Assembly: GCA_006176705.1 (NCBI GenBank)
Contig: QRFJ01000369.1
Coordinates: forward strand, 310,001 to 374,000
DNA: 64,000 bases
From: Cocos nucifera
Taxonomy: Eukaryota > Streptophyta > Magnoliopsida > Arecales > Arecaceae
Direction: 5' to 3'
Shown here one piece after another: positions 46,657 through 58,385 of the stretch (position 1 is its first letter; the number at the start of each line of letters is the position of its first letter). The position numbers and the translations under genes were made by a program. A model generated the notes under the pieces. It was not told the origin of the DNA and did not search any database. It worked only from the letters and a program-made list of their open reading frames with translations.

Positions 46657-46768
46657 TGTTGGTATTTAAATGTGGGTTTGGGTCGCCCATGTAGGCAAAA
46701 TCTAACCAGCTTAGGAAAGCAATTTTAGGAGTTACTTTGGTAACTTTCCATAATTGCAACATGCTAGA
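46657..46768 (+). mobile_element. Copia B 3' LTR, truncated after 112 bp
   Basis: TGTTGGTATTTAAATGTGGG aligns with the 5' LTR at 23805 through 'taactttccataattgcaacat', then breaks at 46769, where another LTR begins. The lost remainder, about 260 bp, was not found downstream. Confidence 0.82.
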
Positions 46769-48440
46769 TGTATGCCCTAGAAGCCAATCTGGCTAGTACA
46801 TTTATTCTATCTAAGACATATTTTTGTACTTGGCCTTTTTATTTATTAATGAAATTGAATAATTTACTTTCATTCTATTGTGTATGTGCCAATGAATCAT
46901 CCAATAAATTAATAAGATGACAACACATATTCTCAAGAGTTGAAAATTTAAGGCATGTATCATTAATGATTAATTTATAAATTGCTCTCAATCAATGGAT
47001 TATCATGGGGATGGTGTTTGATCTGATAAGATTGGTGCATAGATCGCTTTCTTTTAATAGATAAGTCTAGAGTCTACTATTTAGAGATATTAGAGTAAGA
47101 GTGTAGATGGTTGTTAGAGAACAAGAATACTGAGCATGACCAATATGAAAAGTTGCTTGGATATCTACCCACTCGTCAGTGACTTACTCGATGCTACAAT
47201 GGTGTGAATAGTTCTTTGACTTGCGATGCCTCGGCTATTTACAATGAGGTTACTGTAGTTTGACTGTACATTTACTTAATTCCTATCCATATAGATCCTT
47301 ATAGTGCATGTTGGCTATAGTAGTTTTATTGGAGTAGGATATACACCTAGATATGATCTATTAACGTTGATAGATAAGGAGTAGTCCTATATGATTTATG
47401 ATACTAAGTTTTGATGACCATGGCTATGGCAGTATGAATGATAGAAAAAGATTTTCATAAGATTTTACATATGAACTCGAGTTAAATAAATCTTATATAT
47501 AACAGATGATGGCATTTAACGAGTTTTCTATAACCTCTGTCTTATTGAAACTCATGATAGAAAAATTGAATCACATGGTAACTGTACCTAGAAGTTCATC
47601 TATTAAATTCTGCTGGGTTCCCACTACATGCTGCTAGATATCACTGGTGGATTATAAGATCAATGAGAATTATTTTAATGGTCAATAATTTTTATTGGCT
47701 GAATTAGAATTATTCCAAACTATTAAAAGGAGTTTAAATGATATTGTTAATGAAGATTATAATATATCTCACTATCAGATAGAATAGAACCTATGGGTTC
47801 ACACAAAAGAAAATTGGTCTAGGATTTGACATTGGACTTTGGAAGTCTTAATTGAGTCAAGACTTATAAGAAATCCTAAAGGATTTTAGTTTTCTATGCT
47901 AGTATATGGCTAAATCCTAAATCTCTATGAGACTTGGATTCCTTATATGATAGGGAGTTGACTAGTCAAAGCATACAAAGGGAGCGCTCAAGCATTGGAC
48001 GCCTAACACCATCTTGAATTCACGTGAAAAAGGAAGAAAAAGGGAAGCATCCAAAGAGGTTGCATGCCCAAGTGAGGTCTAGAGTCCTTCTTAGTCAAGG
48101 CTTTGACTGGTCAAAGCCTCAAGCTATTAGGATTGTTAACCTATTTAAATCTTAAACCCTAGATGATTGAGATAGGATTTTCTCATGCCCCAATTGGATC
48201 TGCACCCACTCTCCTCATGCCCTCTATCTTTCTCATGCCCCCATCCCTCACGCATGCAAGAAAGAAAAGGAAAAGAAAAGAGGATGCCTTTTTTCTCACA
48301 CGCCAAAGGAGAGAGATCCTTCTCTCCTTCTCTCTTGCATTTGGACAAAGGATTGGTTCACGTCGAGGGCTGAATCAAAGTTTATGTGTGCATTATCAGT
48401 TCCTGCTTACTGGAACGAGCATGATGCAAAGATAATTCTG
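46769..48440 (+). mobile_element. LTR of the TGTATGCCC family, plus strand
   Basis: It begins TGTATGCCCTAGAAGCC and matches the minus-strand fragment at 6894-8311 over most of its length, for example 'agagtctac' and 'actgagcatgacca'. A TATA-like 'ctatttaaa' lies near 48140, and a CT-rich leader follows. The right border is not resolved: similarity is clear to about 48100 and the rest is estimated. No primer-binding site was found, so it may be a solo or truncated LTR. Confidence 0.6.
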
Positions 48441-51400
48441 CTACTTCATGAGAAATATAGCAATAGAAGAAATAGTTTTCTTTCTTTTCTTTTTTTTTTG
48501 AGATGTATGGCAGTGCATGATTCCTTTGAATAAGGGTTGTTAATGTTTGGTTGTCTTGCAAGAGAGGTGCCCAATATTTTTTTAAATTTCTGCTCATCTA
48601 TCACTTAAGTATAATTTAGGTGATAGGTAAGAAATAGTTAAGAGAGAACTAAACTATTGAAGTATCATGCATATGAAACATGCATAATTGTTGAAATTGG
48701 TAGTTATGCATGTAGAGAGCTTTTTTGGTCTTATACTTTGATTCAAACACTCTAAGACTCAAGTTCATAACTTCTAGCATATTTTGGCTAAGGTTCAATA
48801 ATTCTCAATGTTATCATTATTAGTTGCTTCTTTGTTGAATTGTGCACAAATTTACCTATCTTTCAGTATTTGTTTTACTTTCTTATGTTTTCTCATCGAT
48901 CCCTTGAAGTTCTATATATAGTATTTCCTTCTTTAACTGATTTTCCTTTTATGTTCAATTATCACTGCTCCAATTATAGATTATAAAATTCTTTTAATTC
49001 AAAAACAAAATGTAAATCGCATGTTTGTACCTATCACTTACACTAAGTTTGTCATGCATTCTTTCAGATATCTTGTAACATTGCTTACTTTGTCTGCTAT
49101 ATTTGTTATGTATATGCATGGTGAGGAGTTTAGCTTGATAACCATTTACAGGCTGTAGGGTGCCAGAAGGATGTATTAGAATCCTTGTTCAGATGAGTAG
49201 ATGGAGAGCGGACAGACTAAAACATGTTTATAGTAAGTTTCATATGTGATAATTAATACATAAGACTGATCGGAGTGGTTCTGACATTTTGATTACACTG
49301 CAGTGGATTGTGGGTGGCTTTGGACCTTTGGAGCATATCTTTTGTGCTATTTTTTGCTCTTATGTTCTTTTGATTTGCTGTAATCTTGCCTCTCCTTTTC
49401 AATGTTTACTTATATGATCATCTTTGTTGACTCACTTTAAGAAAGGTCCTTTCTGTGCATCTCTTACTGATATTGTTTAGGTTATCTTGAAATTACTAAG
49501 ATTGTTTAGGGGTATCATGAAGTTTGAAATTCCTTCCCCTGAATTTAGGCAACTAAGGATTGATCCATTGCTCAAGTAGTAAGAGAGAAGGGAAAATGGA
49601 TTGTAGATGAATCCTTCTTTAAATGTCCATGGACAATTTCTGAAAGAGTATCGTGGTTTCATATATTAATTTGGTGGCGTTAAAAAGGTAAGATGTTTAA
49701 TTTCGAGGTTGGTTATTGAAGATGTGTGGGAATTAAGTATGACAAGGTGGAGAAAAAAGATGGACATGAACAGAGGTTGTGAGAAAAGAAGTGAAATTAC
49801 AATAGAGGCCACCTTAAGCAGCAATTCTTGCTGAAATATGAGGGTATGTAAAGCCGTTGGCAGATAGTTGGGACAAAGCTCGATGATTATGATTATGGTT
49901 ATAATAGAAAAAAATCAGTGGAAGCTTTATGAGTTTGTAAGTTCATAAGGCTCAATACCATGCTTAGGGGATAAGGAATCATACTTTGTTCCTTAGTGAT
50001 ATGCGTCTTCTGTTTAGCTTTAGGTAGTGGTTCATGATTCCACTAGAAGAGTCCTTCTCAAATGTAGAAAGCTGTATTGAAACAAGAAAGTGTTCTCCCG
50101 ATCGAAGATCTAATCATTATGAGATCATTCACTGGAGGTTGAATTATTGGGTCCTCAATCAATAAATGCGGATCTCGTTCCACCATTTAAGGTCATTTCA
50201 TTGTGCAAGTGCCATCAAAATTTTATTTCATGACCAAAGATGTCCTCATTGTAAAATCATTCAATGGATTGCTGAGATCAAATTTGGAGAAGCAAATGGT
50301 AGTGCTCCTTGATGAAGAAATCTTACAGGACAAAAGCTTGGAGGTCCTACTATTAAATGGGGATGAGTGCATATTACTCATGTTGATAACTGAAAATATT
50401 TACTCAGAGAGAGAGAGAGAGAGAGCGATGTGATAATTATCGATGCATGCTTGGACTTGTGCTCTCTATCTTGATCAGAAACATTGCCTGATATGGCTCG
50501 ATTGATACTCTAACACATAATGCGGTCTAATTCTTTTAAATATCATGATGTGTTGAATTAAAAGCTCTATGAACTTATGTGCCATGAGTTGTGGGTCAGA
50601 AGGCAGGACTTGTTAAAGAGTCAAAAGAGATCTTGGGGAACCGCAATTAGTTCTATCTGCTTCTCCCTCGTTTGCCATAATTCTTGATGTTATTTCTAAG
50701 TTACAGTTTTTGTGCATACTCTCACATGAATCTAATTTTATAATGTCCATGGTTATTGAGCATTATGAATCTATTTCTGAACAACTGACTTACCATCTTG
50801 CAGGACTAAATTGATGCAGCCTGACGAATATATAAACAGGAGGAGCTTTGGCTTTTAAGTTAGATAGATACCTGCACGATTATTGATGAAAACACGTTCT
50901 CTTTGGAACAAGCAAGGCCTCAAAGGGCCAAAAGATAAAACAAGTGAGAAAGTTTGATAGGCATATATGAAACAATAGAAAGCAGCCAACGGGTAGTCGG
51001 TTGTACTCAAAGGTAAATAAGAAACACTCCCTAAGCTGATAGATCAGCAACTTAGCTGAAATTATAGTAATGTCTTTTTCTTTTCTTTTCTTTTTTGTTT
51101 TGGTCACTGTTAATGGTATTGAATATCCCAATAATTGTAAATACTTTAAGATAGGCTCGAGTCTTAATCATAATATGTATAAAGAATTATTTCATGAATG
51201 TCTTTTTATCTCTCTGCATGACAAAGCTGGACCATCCTTTATAATTTTTTTTTTTTTTTTTTTGGGGGGTGGGGGTGAAATCAACTTAACAAATTAAGAT
51301 GGTGGTGACATAGCGCTACTCAAGTCTGAGATTGTATTAAGGTATATGCAATAAGTTCAATTCTGGATTTGCACTTGCGTTGGAATTTATCAATCCAATT

Positions 51401-52650
51401 TCACTTCCATCGTGAATTTTACTCTTTCTATTACTAGAATGTTTTCTGAAAGCATTTAGCTTAAAATTTTTCTTCATAAAAATCAGTGATGGCCTCCTAG
51501 AATGAAATTCACATTGTTGATTATGATTTACAGCATCCAAATTTGCTAGAAACCAAAATTATGTGTTTTGGAGGTTTCTCTTCGATGCACAAAATGAATT
51601 ATAGCAATGTAGATAGCGTACAAAAGTAATTTGTAGCCGTAAATTATGGAATTTGCGAATCCAAATTGTTGATTTGATCTAAATATTTTATAACTTACAC
51701 AACAAAATTCAGTTGATTTGGTTGTTTATAGTCTGCAATTTTAATCAAAAAAAAAAATGTAGATCATGATGTTTGGTTTCTATCCAATTCCTTATGTTGT
51801 GGATCATGATGAATGGTGTGATTTTTCATTTTGAGAGGGATGTTATAGAATTTCATTGAAAAGCACTACTTGAGATCAAGTACTTTCGCAAGCGTGTGTG
51901 CATGCAGGCACATGTATCTGCTTGTTTCGCCCACGTGTGGAACAGTTATGGTTATGTTAGAAGACAGCATCAAGATGACTCATAATACGTGTGGACACTT
52001 CTTTCAATCTTTATCATCAATCAACGCGGACGTGCATGCAAATTTTTTTCAATGCTTATCCGACTTCTAACACCTACATGAACTTGGAAATACACTTCAT
52101 GCATGGACATGATTATGTGCATTGCTTAATTCTTTCCCCAGTCTCCGGAGATTTGGTTCAGACCTAACTAAAAAACCATTGATGGCAAGTTTTGTGGCAG
52201 AACATTTCTTTAAAAAAAAAGAAAAGATTGCAATGATATGCCTAGAGTCCTCCATGACCTGATTTTGCCCGGCTTTTTACGTTCTACAACCAGTTTACCC
52301 CCAAAAAAAAGGAGAGGGAGAAGATAAATCCGAACAGAAATTTTATTCTTGCTCCCTTGATTAACAGCCAGATGAGCACCCATGGCTGGATTTTAATGTC
52401 TTGATGTCTCTGATTTGATCCTGAAGATTTATGCTTTTAGAGGTGTATGACTTGGTGGATTCCTCCACTATTGAGTTGGCTTGTATTCTTTCTAGTTGGA
52501 ACATTCCAAACATTGAGAGACATGGGCAATATTAGAGGCTTAAAATGATGATTGCAATGCGCATAATTACCGAATAATTGAGTACTGCTATTTGGATCTT
52601 GGACTTCAACATGAATGCTAAACACCAAGGAGTAGCCCTACCAATTCATG
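48441..52650. other. Spacer with no supported gene
   Basis: AT-rich sequence with simple runs: T run near 48485-48499, (GA)n at 50407-50424, and a 23-base T run then G run at 51247-51275. Short frames (for example 50203-50433 plus) have no domain or clear splice borders. Nothing here resembles an RT or transposase. Confidence 0.45.
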
Positions 52651-53110
52651 GGGGTCAGCAGGCTGATCTGGCGTTATATTTTTGCCCAATGCTGGAATTA
52701 CTATTTGTCCACCACTTGCCCAGGCATACCATGAGGCAGTAAGCAAGGGAAGTTCCCTTTGCAGTTGGAACCTTTGGAATAGAAAGAGCAACGGTATAAA
52801 TAATAAGCATTTCAGTCATATAGCTGTTATCCGTTAGTGCATCAAGGAATCTGTGTCGAAGCACGCTTAGAATGTTTTCTTTTAGCGTTATTACAAGACT
52901 CGTTTGTCGGTGTTGTATTTTTTCTCTTGGATGGTCGATGTTGCATTAGATGATTGCAGACCGACCTCTGAAAGAAGCTGTGTTGGCGCAGGCGATTGGC
53001 CCGCATGATGGGGTTGACACGGGTGCACGATCGCGTGCATGTTGGGGTCCCCCCAAACCATGCATGCTAAGGACGAGTACAGGGTGTTGGCCACAGAAGT
53101 AGGATGGATG

Positions 53111-53141
<31 letters not shown>

Positions 53142-54975
53142 GGAGCTAGGAAATCCAAGGAGAAAGATAAGGGAAGGAGCTTATGTGAACCAATATTATT
53201 GACGGCTTCGGCATTGGAGGTCGTAGAATATAATTCATAGACTCTTAGAATCGGAGGTGGTGGGGATAGCAATAGCTTGTGTTATTTCTTCCATTTTCTC
53301 AATCGATCTGTAGCTTGTAGTCCTCCCATTGCTCAACTGCATGTTTGGCATGGATTGATACGTTGTCGATAAGCCTCAACCGAGTGAGAATTCTTTCAAA
53401 AAAGAGAAAAGCAAAAGGTCCGTAAGCATATATCCACTGCTGGTAATTTAAAATGGTACAATGGAAGTTACCGTAATAAAAGAAATTCAGATGGCTAATT
53501 CCATCACCTTGAACAAATATTATGATTCAGCACCTGAAGTATATATATCTAAATATCTTTGGATAGCGCTTTCAATTCAAACAATCATCAAACGTAGCTA
53601 AAATATACATGGAGTCGATGACTGTGGAAATGCCAGTGCTTCTTCTCTTGAGTTTGTAGTCTCGTCGCATAGCATGCGCTCCTCCAGAAATAAATCCTTG
53701 TGGGAGATGAGAGATTTTGGTAGCATTTTAAGAGGCTGCAAGTTGTCCGAACATGGAAACTCATTCTTTCTCCAGACCATCTACCCAGCAACATGCATAA
53801 ACAAGAATTTTGAGTTGTTAAACCATTTCTGCATGGGATTTTCTATGGACAGGATGATCGGGATATCAAAACTATCCCAAAGTAGAGAAATAATTGATTA
53901 CAACCGTTCAACTGTATGGACTTTAGACCATCCAATAAAACATCGCCACATCATTCAAGGAGATTAAAAAATCTAGCAAAAGTAAGATTTGAAATGACCA
54001 TCCATAACTAACTATGTATTTTATTTCCGTCCATACTTTTCAATCAAGTGAGAAGTTTTGAAATTTTGAATCGATATTTTATTGGATGGTACAAAGTTCA
54101 TGTGATAAAAATAGTTCTAACCAATAATTTTTTCCCAAAGTGATACACAAATGAGCAGTCTCATCTACAAAGTTCTTGTTCGTGCGCCTAGGTTCAACCT
54201 TGGAGTGAGGTTGGAAGGGATTGGCTAGCGATATGCACCGTAGAAAACGAAGGAAAAAAAAAATCCGAGTATTTCCTATTCCACGCGCTTTTCCTCTAAC
54301 CACATTTTAGCTATCCTTAGATCAGCAGTATTATGGGGGAATTTGAGATGATAACAAATGAACAAATGCAAACCACGTATCGACTCTGTGAAATAACTGA
54401 TTGCCTCTGCTTTTCTACTTGACCAATTCACTAATTGTAGGCAAATTCAGTTTGCAATAAAAAGTAGGTTTTTGATTGAAATCAATTGTTATGAACTCAT
54501 ATACTTATGTTCACTTCATCATCTCAGAGGACGTGCCCTTATTTACTTGGCCTAAACACAGGTGACATAACTTCCTGGACAAAATGGAGGGCAAGGAACA
54601 GAGTGGGCATATGAGGAAAGACGGGCATCCTAGAAAAGAAAAGCATGACAAAAGAGCAGCAGCATCGTTTGCCTCAAGACCGGCATGCCATTCCCATCCA
54701 AATAACTCCAAGACAAAAGAGAGAGTCGAGCGATGTGAAAGAGAGCGAGCCAACAGTTTAGAAGCATGCCGGGTCTTCCCCACTCCCCACTAAGGATTTC
54801 ATCAAACCCCAACATTATTGCCTTGCAATCCCTTTGTCCTTATTCCACCCATAACATCACCACCTCACACAAGATAGGAGACCATTCGTATGAACACATT
54901 AAGTACATCCTTTTTTTCCAACCATACTGCTCTCTCCCACCCACCCCCACCCCATAACCCCTCCATCACGTAGCT
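52651..54975. other. Spacer with no supported gene; contains a (CT)n microsatellite at 53111-53137
   Basis: This part is less AT-rich and could include host flanking sequence. A 27-base CT repeat lies at 53111-53137. Frames of 60-108 codons on both strands (for example 53674-53967 plus, 54511-54783 minus) resemble no family I know, overlap one another and lack a convincing start context, so I do not call genes. Confidence 0.4.
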
Positions 54976-55102
54976 AAACCCAACACCTCCTCTGGCCTCA
55001 AGAAGAACTGGGTTAGATCAAGGTTTCACTAATGATGTTAAAACCCAACACCTCCGGCCACAGGAAGAACTGGGTTGGATCAAGGTTTCACTTATGATGT
55101 TA
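54976..55102 (+). repeat. 65-bp tandem duplication
   Basis: Unit 1 (54976-55040) and unit 2 (55041-55102) both run 'aaacccaacacctcc' ... 'aagaactgggtt(a/g)gatcaagg' ... 'tttcact(a/t)atgatgtta'. Unit 2 lacks three bases and has a few substitutions. Confidence 0.88.
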
Positions 55103-56292
55103 TTTTGTCACCACAGATCCCGCAGATATTGTTATTAACCATTAGAACAGCCATTACGTATCCAATCCTGTATGATTACGAGTGATCTGCTCCTCAAATA
55201 ATACCTATTATGCTAACCGTTATGACAGTACATTAACAGAAAAAATTCAACAGTACCATAGTCCAAATCGTTCTTCAACTAATAAAGAAATTATTTCAGC
55301 TGATGCAATTTTTTTTGGGGGTTAAAAACAAAAGAAGAAAAATTGAGTTTTTCAAAAAATATTTTATTAAGAAAATGGTATTGATGAAAAATAATGGCTG
55401 CATGTAGACCGTCGGAATATTAAAAAACCTGTTATAATGGCTGTCTTCTCTTTTGTCCAACGCTATATTTAGGTAACATAACAGAGAAACACGACCATTA
55501 TAGTTTCTGTTATTTTAAACCTTAATTTGGTTAAGTACCCAAAGCCTCTGGTCAATTTACAAACAACACCGACCACACCACTTTGAATGCGCCTAACTAC
55601 ATTGCACGCAGGGCATTCAAAACTTTTTTTAAGATATCTCTGGGGGCACTTGGAGGATGTTCTGGGTGGTGCAGTTATTTGAACCTGAATATTTTAGCTA
55701 GATTGGTTTCACGAAGCTTCCGTAACACAAAAAGAAGAGTGAAAAATTACGGAGCATGCTTTAGCAAATATAGAATTTTCTTTAGATCTTCTCTGGAATA
55801 TTTGGGTCCCAAGATGCTGTTATAATGGTAATGGTTCAGACTAGATTGTGAACCACTTGCCGAAGCTCCAGGTTGGATTGACTCATTTAGGTCATTCAGT
55901 CAATCCAGACCATTTTACCGGACTTAACAAGGAAAGAAACGGAAGAAGGGATGGGAACTCTTTCATACGAAACCCACTAAAAGGTCATTTCTTTCAAGGC
56001 AAGGAGTAGGCGACAAACCCATCACGCAACTTCATATTCTCCTCCAAACTGCACTCCAAATGCTAACCTCCACCCTCCCTTGGACTATGCCCTCAACCCC
56101 ATCTCCCTTTCAAAAAGTGGCTTTACTCCTGCTCCCATCCACTAACCCAACTCCTTAGATTGCCCCCAGAGCCTTTCCCTCTTGGCCGTTGCAGCTCCTC
56201 AGTTGATTCTCCTCTCTCATTGACATCATCCAGGAACAATCAAAGGGCACAAAATCATATAAAATAAATGCAAGAGGACACCATCCATTCCC
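55103..56292. other. Upstream region of the 56415 gene; no gene seen
   Basis: Mixed sequence with no supported frame. An 80-codon open frame at 55583-55825 resembles nothing known. The 150 bases before the TATA box at 56293 are relatively GC-rich and lie just upstream of the only intact host gene, so regulatory sites of that gene are likely here but cannot be named. Confidence 0.4.
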
Positions 56293-56300
56293 TATAAATA
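56293..56300 (+). promoter_or_regulatory. TATA box of the 56415 gene
   Basis: TATAAATA lies 122 bases before the ATG within 'ccctataaataatagg'. Transcription would start near 56325 and give a leader of about 90 bases, a normal layout for a plant gene. Confidence 0.65.
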
Positions 56301-56414
56301 ATAGGCACGGCCGCCCCTCAGACAGATCCTTAAGACCAAACACCCTCCCATCAATCCTAACATCTCTCATCCACCAAGCCACCGTACTTTGAAGTCTCAG
56401 TTCACGCTGGCATC

Positions 56415-56786
56415 ATGGGGAGGCAAAACAATGACCCCATCGTCCACTCTTCCATTGCCCTCCTGCAGGAGAGATTCAGGCAACTACAGAGAGTCAAAGA
56501 GAAGAGGGAAGAAAGAGAGCTCATAAGAGTGCCTGCAGCTGATGTGGATCGCCCAGGCCCAGGTGCCTACTGCGAGCAACCCAAGTGGTTCTTTCATCCG
56601 GATTTGATCCGTCCTTCCCAGACTCTCCAAGCTCCTCCATCCCACCAGCTTGATGCACAAGCCAATCGCCCTGAATTCGAGGACCTTGAGACCTCACTCT
56701 CAATGAGCCTGTGGCCTAATAAGCCCAGAGACAATGGCTCAGTTCACTACAATGAAACAGATGTTGATACTTCCCTTCACCTGTAA
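56415..56786 (+). CDS. Small intact host protein, 123 aa, function unknown
   Basis: This is the only long frame in the window that is intact, starts with a clear ATG in a reasonable context (catcATGGGG) and has a TATA box 122 bases upstream. It needs no intron. The N-terminal 40 residues (NDPIVHSSIALLQERFRQLQ, then RVKEKREERELIRV) form an amphipathic, charged helix that could be a short coiled coil. The rest is rich in Pro, Asp, Gln and Asn and probably unstructured, with acidic residues in the last 30 (FEDLETSLSMSLWP...ETDVDTSLHL). There is no signal peptide or membrane segment. The helix-plus-disordered layout recalls short plant proteins of unknown function, but I cannot name a family. The stop at 56784-56786 is followed by a T-rich 3' region with an AATGAA-type poly(A) signal near 56886. 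Confidence 0.75.
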   Translation: MGRQNNDPIVHSSIALLQERFRQLQRVKEKREERELIRVPAADVDRPGPGAYCEQPKWFFHPDLIRPSQTLQAPPSHQLDAQANRPEFEDLETSLSMSLWPNKPRDNGSVHYNETDVDTSLHL

Positions 56787-56918
56787 CAATCTCAGATCTC
56801 ATTTCATTTCCATCCTTGGTTTTCGTTACTTCTGTGGGTGCTTTTATTTTCTTATTTCCTATCCTTCTCCAGTGATGTAAGAGGAATGAAAAGATAGATT
56901 TGGAGTGCAATGTAATTA

Positions 56919-57179
56919 CTAGCTATCTTTACCATAATGATCATCTGTTGTATTGTTATTAATCACATAACGGTTTAAGCCTTCCATTGTACCCTGGAAT
57001 TGGACTTGAGAAGGGGGGCCTTCTTCCATCTTCTCTTGAGGATCAGATGGATTCTTCCTTTTGATAACTTTGGTGGAAACCAGACGTTTTATGCCTTTGG
57101 TTTCCAGGTCTGCAACTTTATTATTGTGAATTGGCTTAAAACGGACTTTGCTGACTTTTCTTGCATTAGCTTCCATTAT
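56919..57179 (-). CDS. Possible terminal exon of a minus-strand gene (86 codons)
   Basis: Read from 57179 down, the sequence follows a good acceptor (gctaatatgtgcag) and encodes MEANARKVSKVRFKPIHNNK, a charged middle, and a tail ending HYGKDS before TAG at 56919-56921. The frame is closed by a stop just upstream of the acceptor, as expected for a spliced exon. The protein is rich in Lys, Asn and Glu, with no recognised domain. The exon is convergent with the 56415 gene and its stop is 132 bases from that gene's stop. No upstream exon could be identified between 57200 and 64000, so it may be a pseudogene piece or a chance frame. Confidence 0.35.
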   Translation of the reverse strand: MMEANARKVSKVRFKPIHNNKVADLETKGIKRLVSTKVIKRKNPSDPQEKMEEGPPSQVQFQGTMEGLNRYVINNNTTDDHYGKDS

Positions 57180-57189
57180 CTGCACATAT

Positions 57190-57879
57190 TAGCAACCAAG
57201 TGAGATACAATGAAAATAAATGGCAACATTATAGTACATTTCTACACTCCTAGTAGGATAGTTTGAAAGAAGCTCCACTAAAATCAAATGATAACTACAA
57301 TGAAAGCATTGCTCCCTTATATACTGTTAAAAAAATCTGTGACTTCAGTAACTACATGTCTACTCTTTTTTTTTAGTAAATCAACTTCAGTAACTATAAT
57401 TGAACAAGGAGAATCAGCATGCGAAGTGAAGAAAAAATTACACTTAAAGAAGTTAAACTAGCAGAAGTGGTTATCTTGGAACAGAATTATCTTCAGGCAT
57501 TCTGATGAATAGCCACTTAACTCAATTGAATCATAAGCAAACTGCAAATTTGGTAGGATGCAATCTCTTTCATAATACAAATAGGTTTAATATGAACATA
57601 GAAGATATTAAGAATTCAAATTGAATGCTCATCAAGTCTCTATATGTCCTAAATCTTATCGCCTCTCTCTCCAAAATAGTTCTATGGATGACCTCTTTCT
57701 TACGTTAAGCGGAATATATCTCATTTATCTTTACATCTACAAACTATTTTCATCTGCTAATATTCTATAATTCAACTTAAAATTTGAAATTTAACTACAT
57801 AGATTACAAAAAGCTCTTACGCTACCCTTAAGTGACATCAGTTTGTTAGGAACAAATTATGAAACTTTAACCTAAGGCT
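57190..57879. other. Spacer with no supported gene
   Basis: AT-rich sequence; could be intron of the possible minus-strand gene ending at 56919. No exon-like segment was found. Confidence 0.35.
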
Positions 57880-58385
57880 TTAAGTTCCAGTAGGACAAGG
57901 GATGTCCCGGCCACCCCAACCATCCCATCTTGTGCCTGTGAGAAAACAAGACCGGGATGGGGTCAGGACTTTGAAACCCATTCATGCAGAGAAGAAGACA
58001 AAGGAAAGAAAGAACGGAAGGAAAGATGAAGAAAAAAAAGTGAAAGGAAAGAAGAAGACGAAGAAGAAGAAAAGAAAGTAAGGGCGAAGAAAAGGAAACA
58101 AAGGAAGGAAAGAAGGAAGAAAGGAAAGAGAACGAAGAACAAAAAGGAAAAAACAAATGAAGGAATAAAAGAAAGAAAAGCATAAAGATAAAAAGGAAGG
58201 TAGCAGAAAAGAATGAAAAGAAGGAAAGAAAGAAGAGAAAAAGATAGAAAGGAAGGAAGAAAAAGAGAGAGATAGAGGATATCTACCGAGATGCATGACC
58301 ACAATTATTGCTGGGCAATACAAAAGGGCATCCCATACCACCGAGAAACCAGTTCACTCCTATTCCATGGGATTTAAAACCTTAC
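57880..58385 (+). repeat. Dispersed repeat with purine tract, copy 2
   Basis: The flanks match copy 1 at 10986-11880: 'caggactttgaaacccattcatg' near 57964 before the tract, 'gagagagatagaggatatct' near 58264 after it, and 'ctcctattccatgggattta' near 58357. The purine tract (about 57985-58272) is a mix of AAGGAAAG-type units without fixed period. Minus-strand frames of over 100 codons here are Phe/Ser-rich translations of the tract. Confidence 0.65.

Noticed and set aside
57872..58341. Three overlapping minus-strand frames of over 100 codons
   Set aside because: Same low-complexity tract effect in the second purine repeat.
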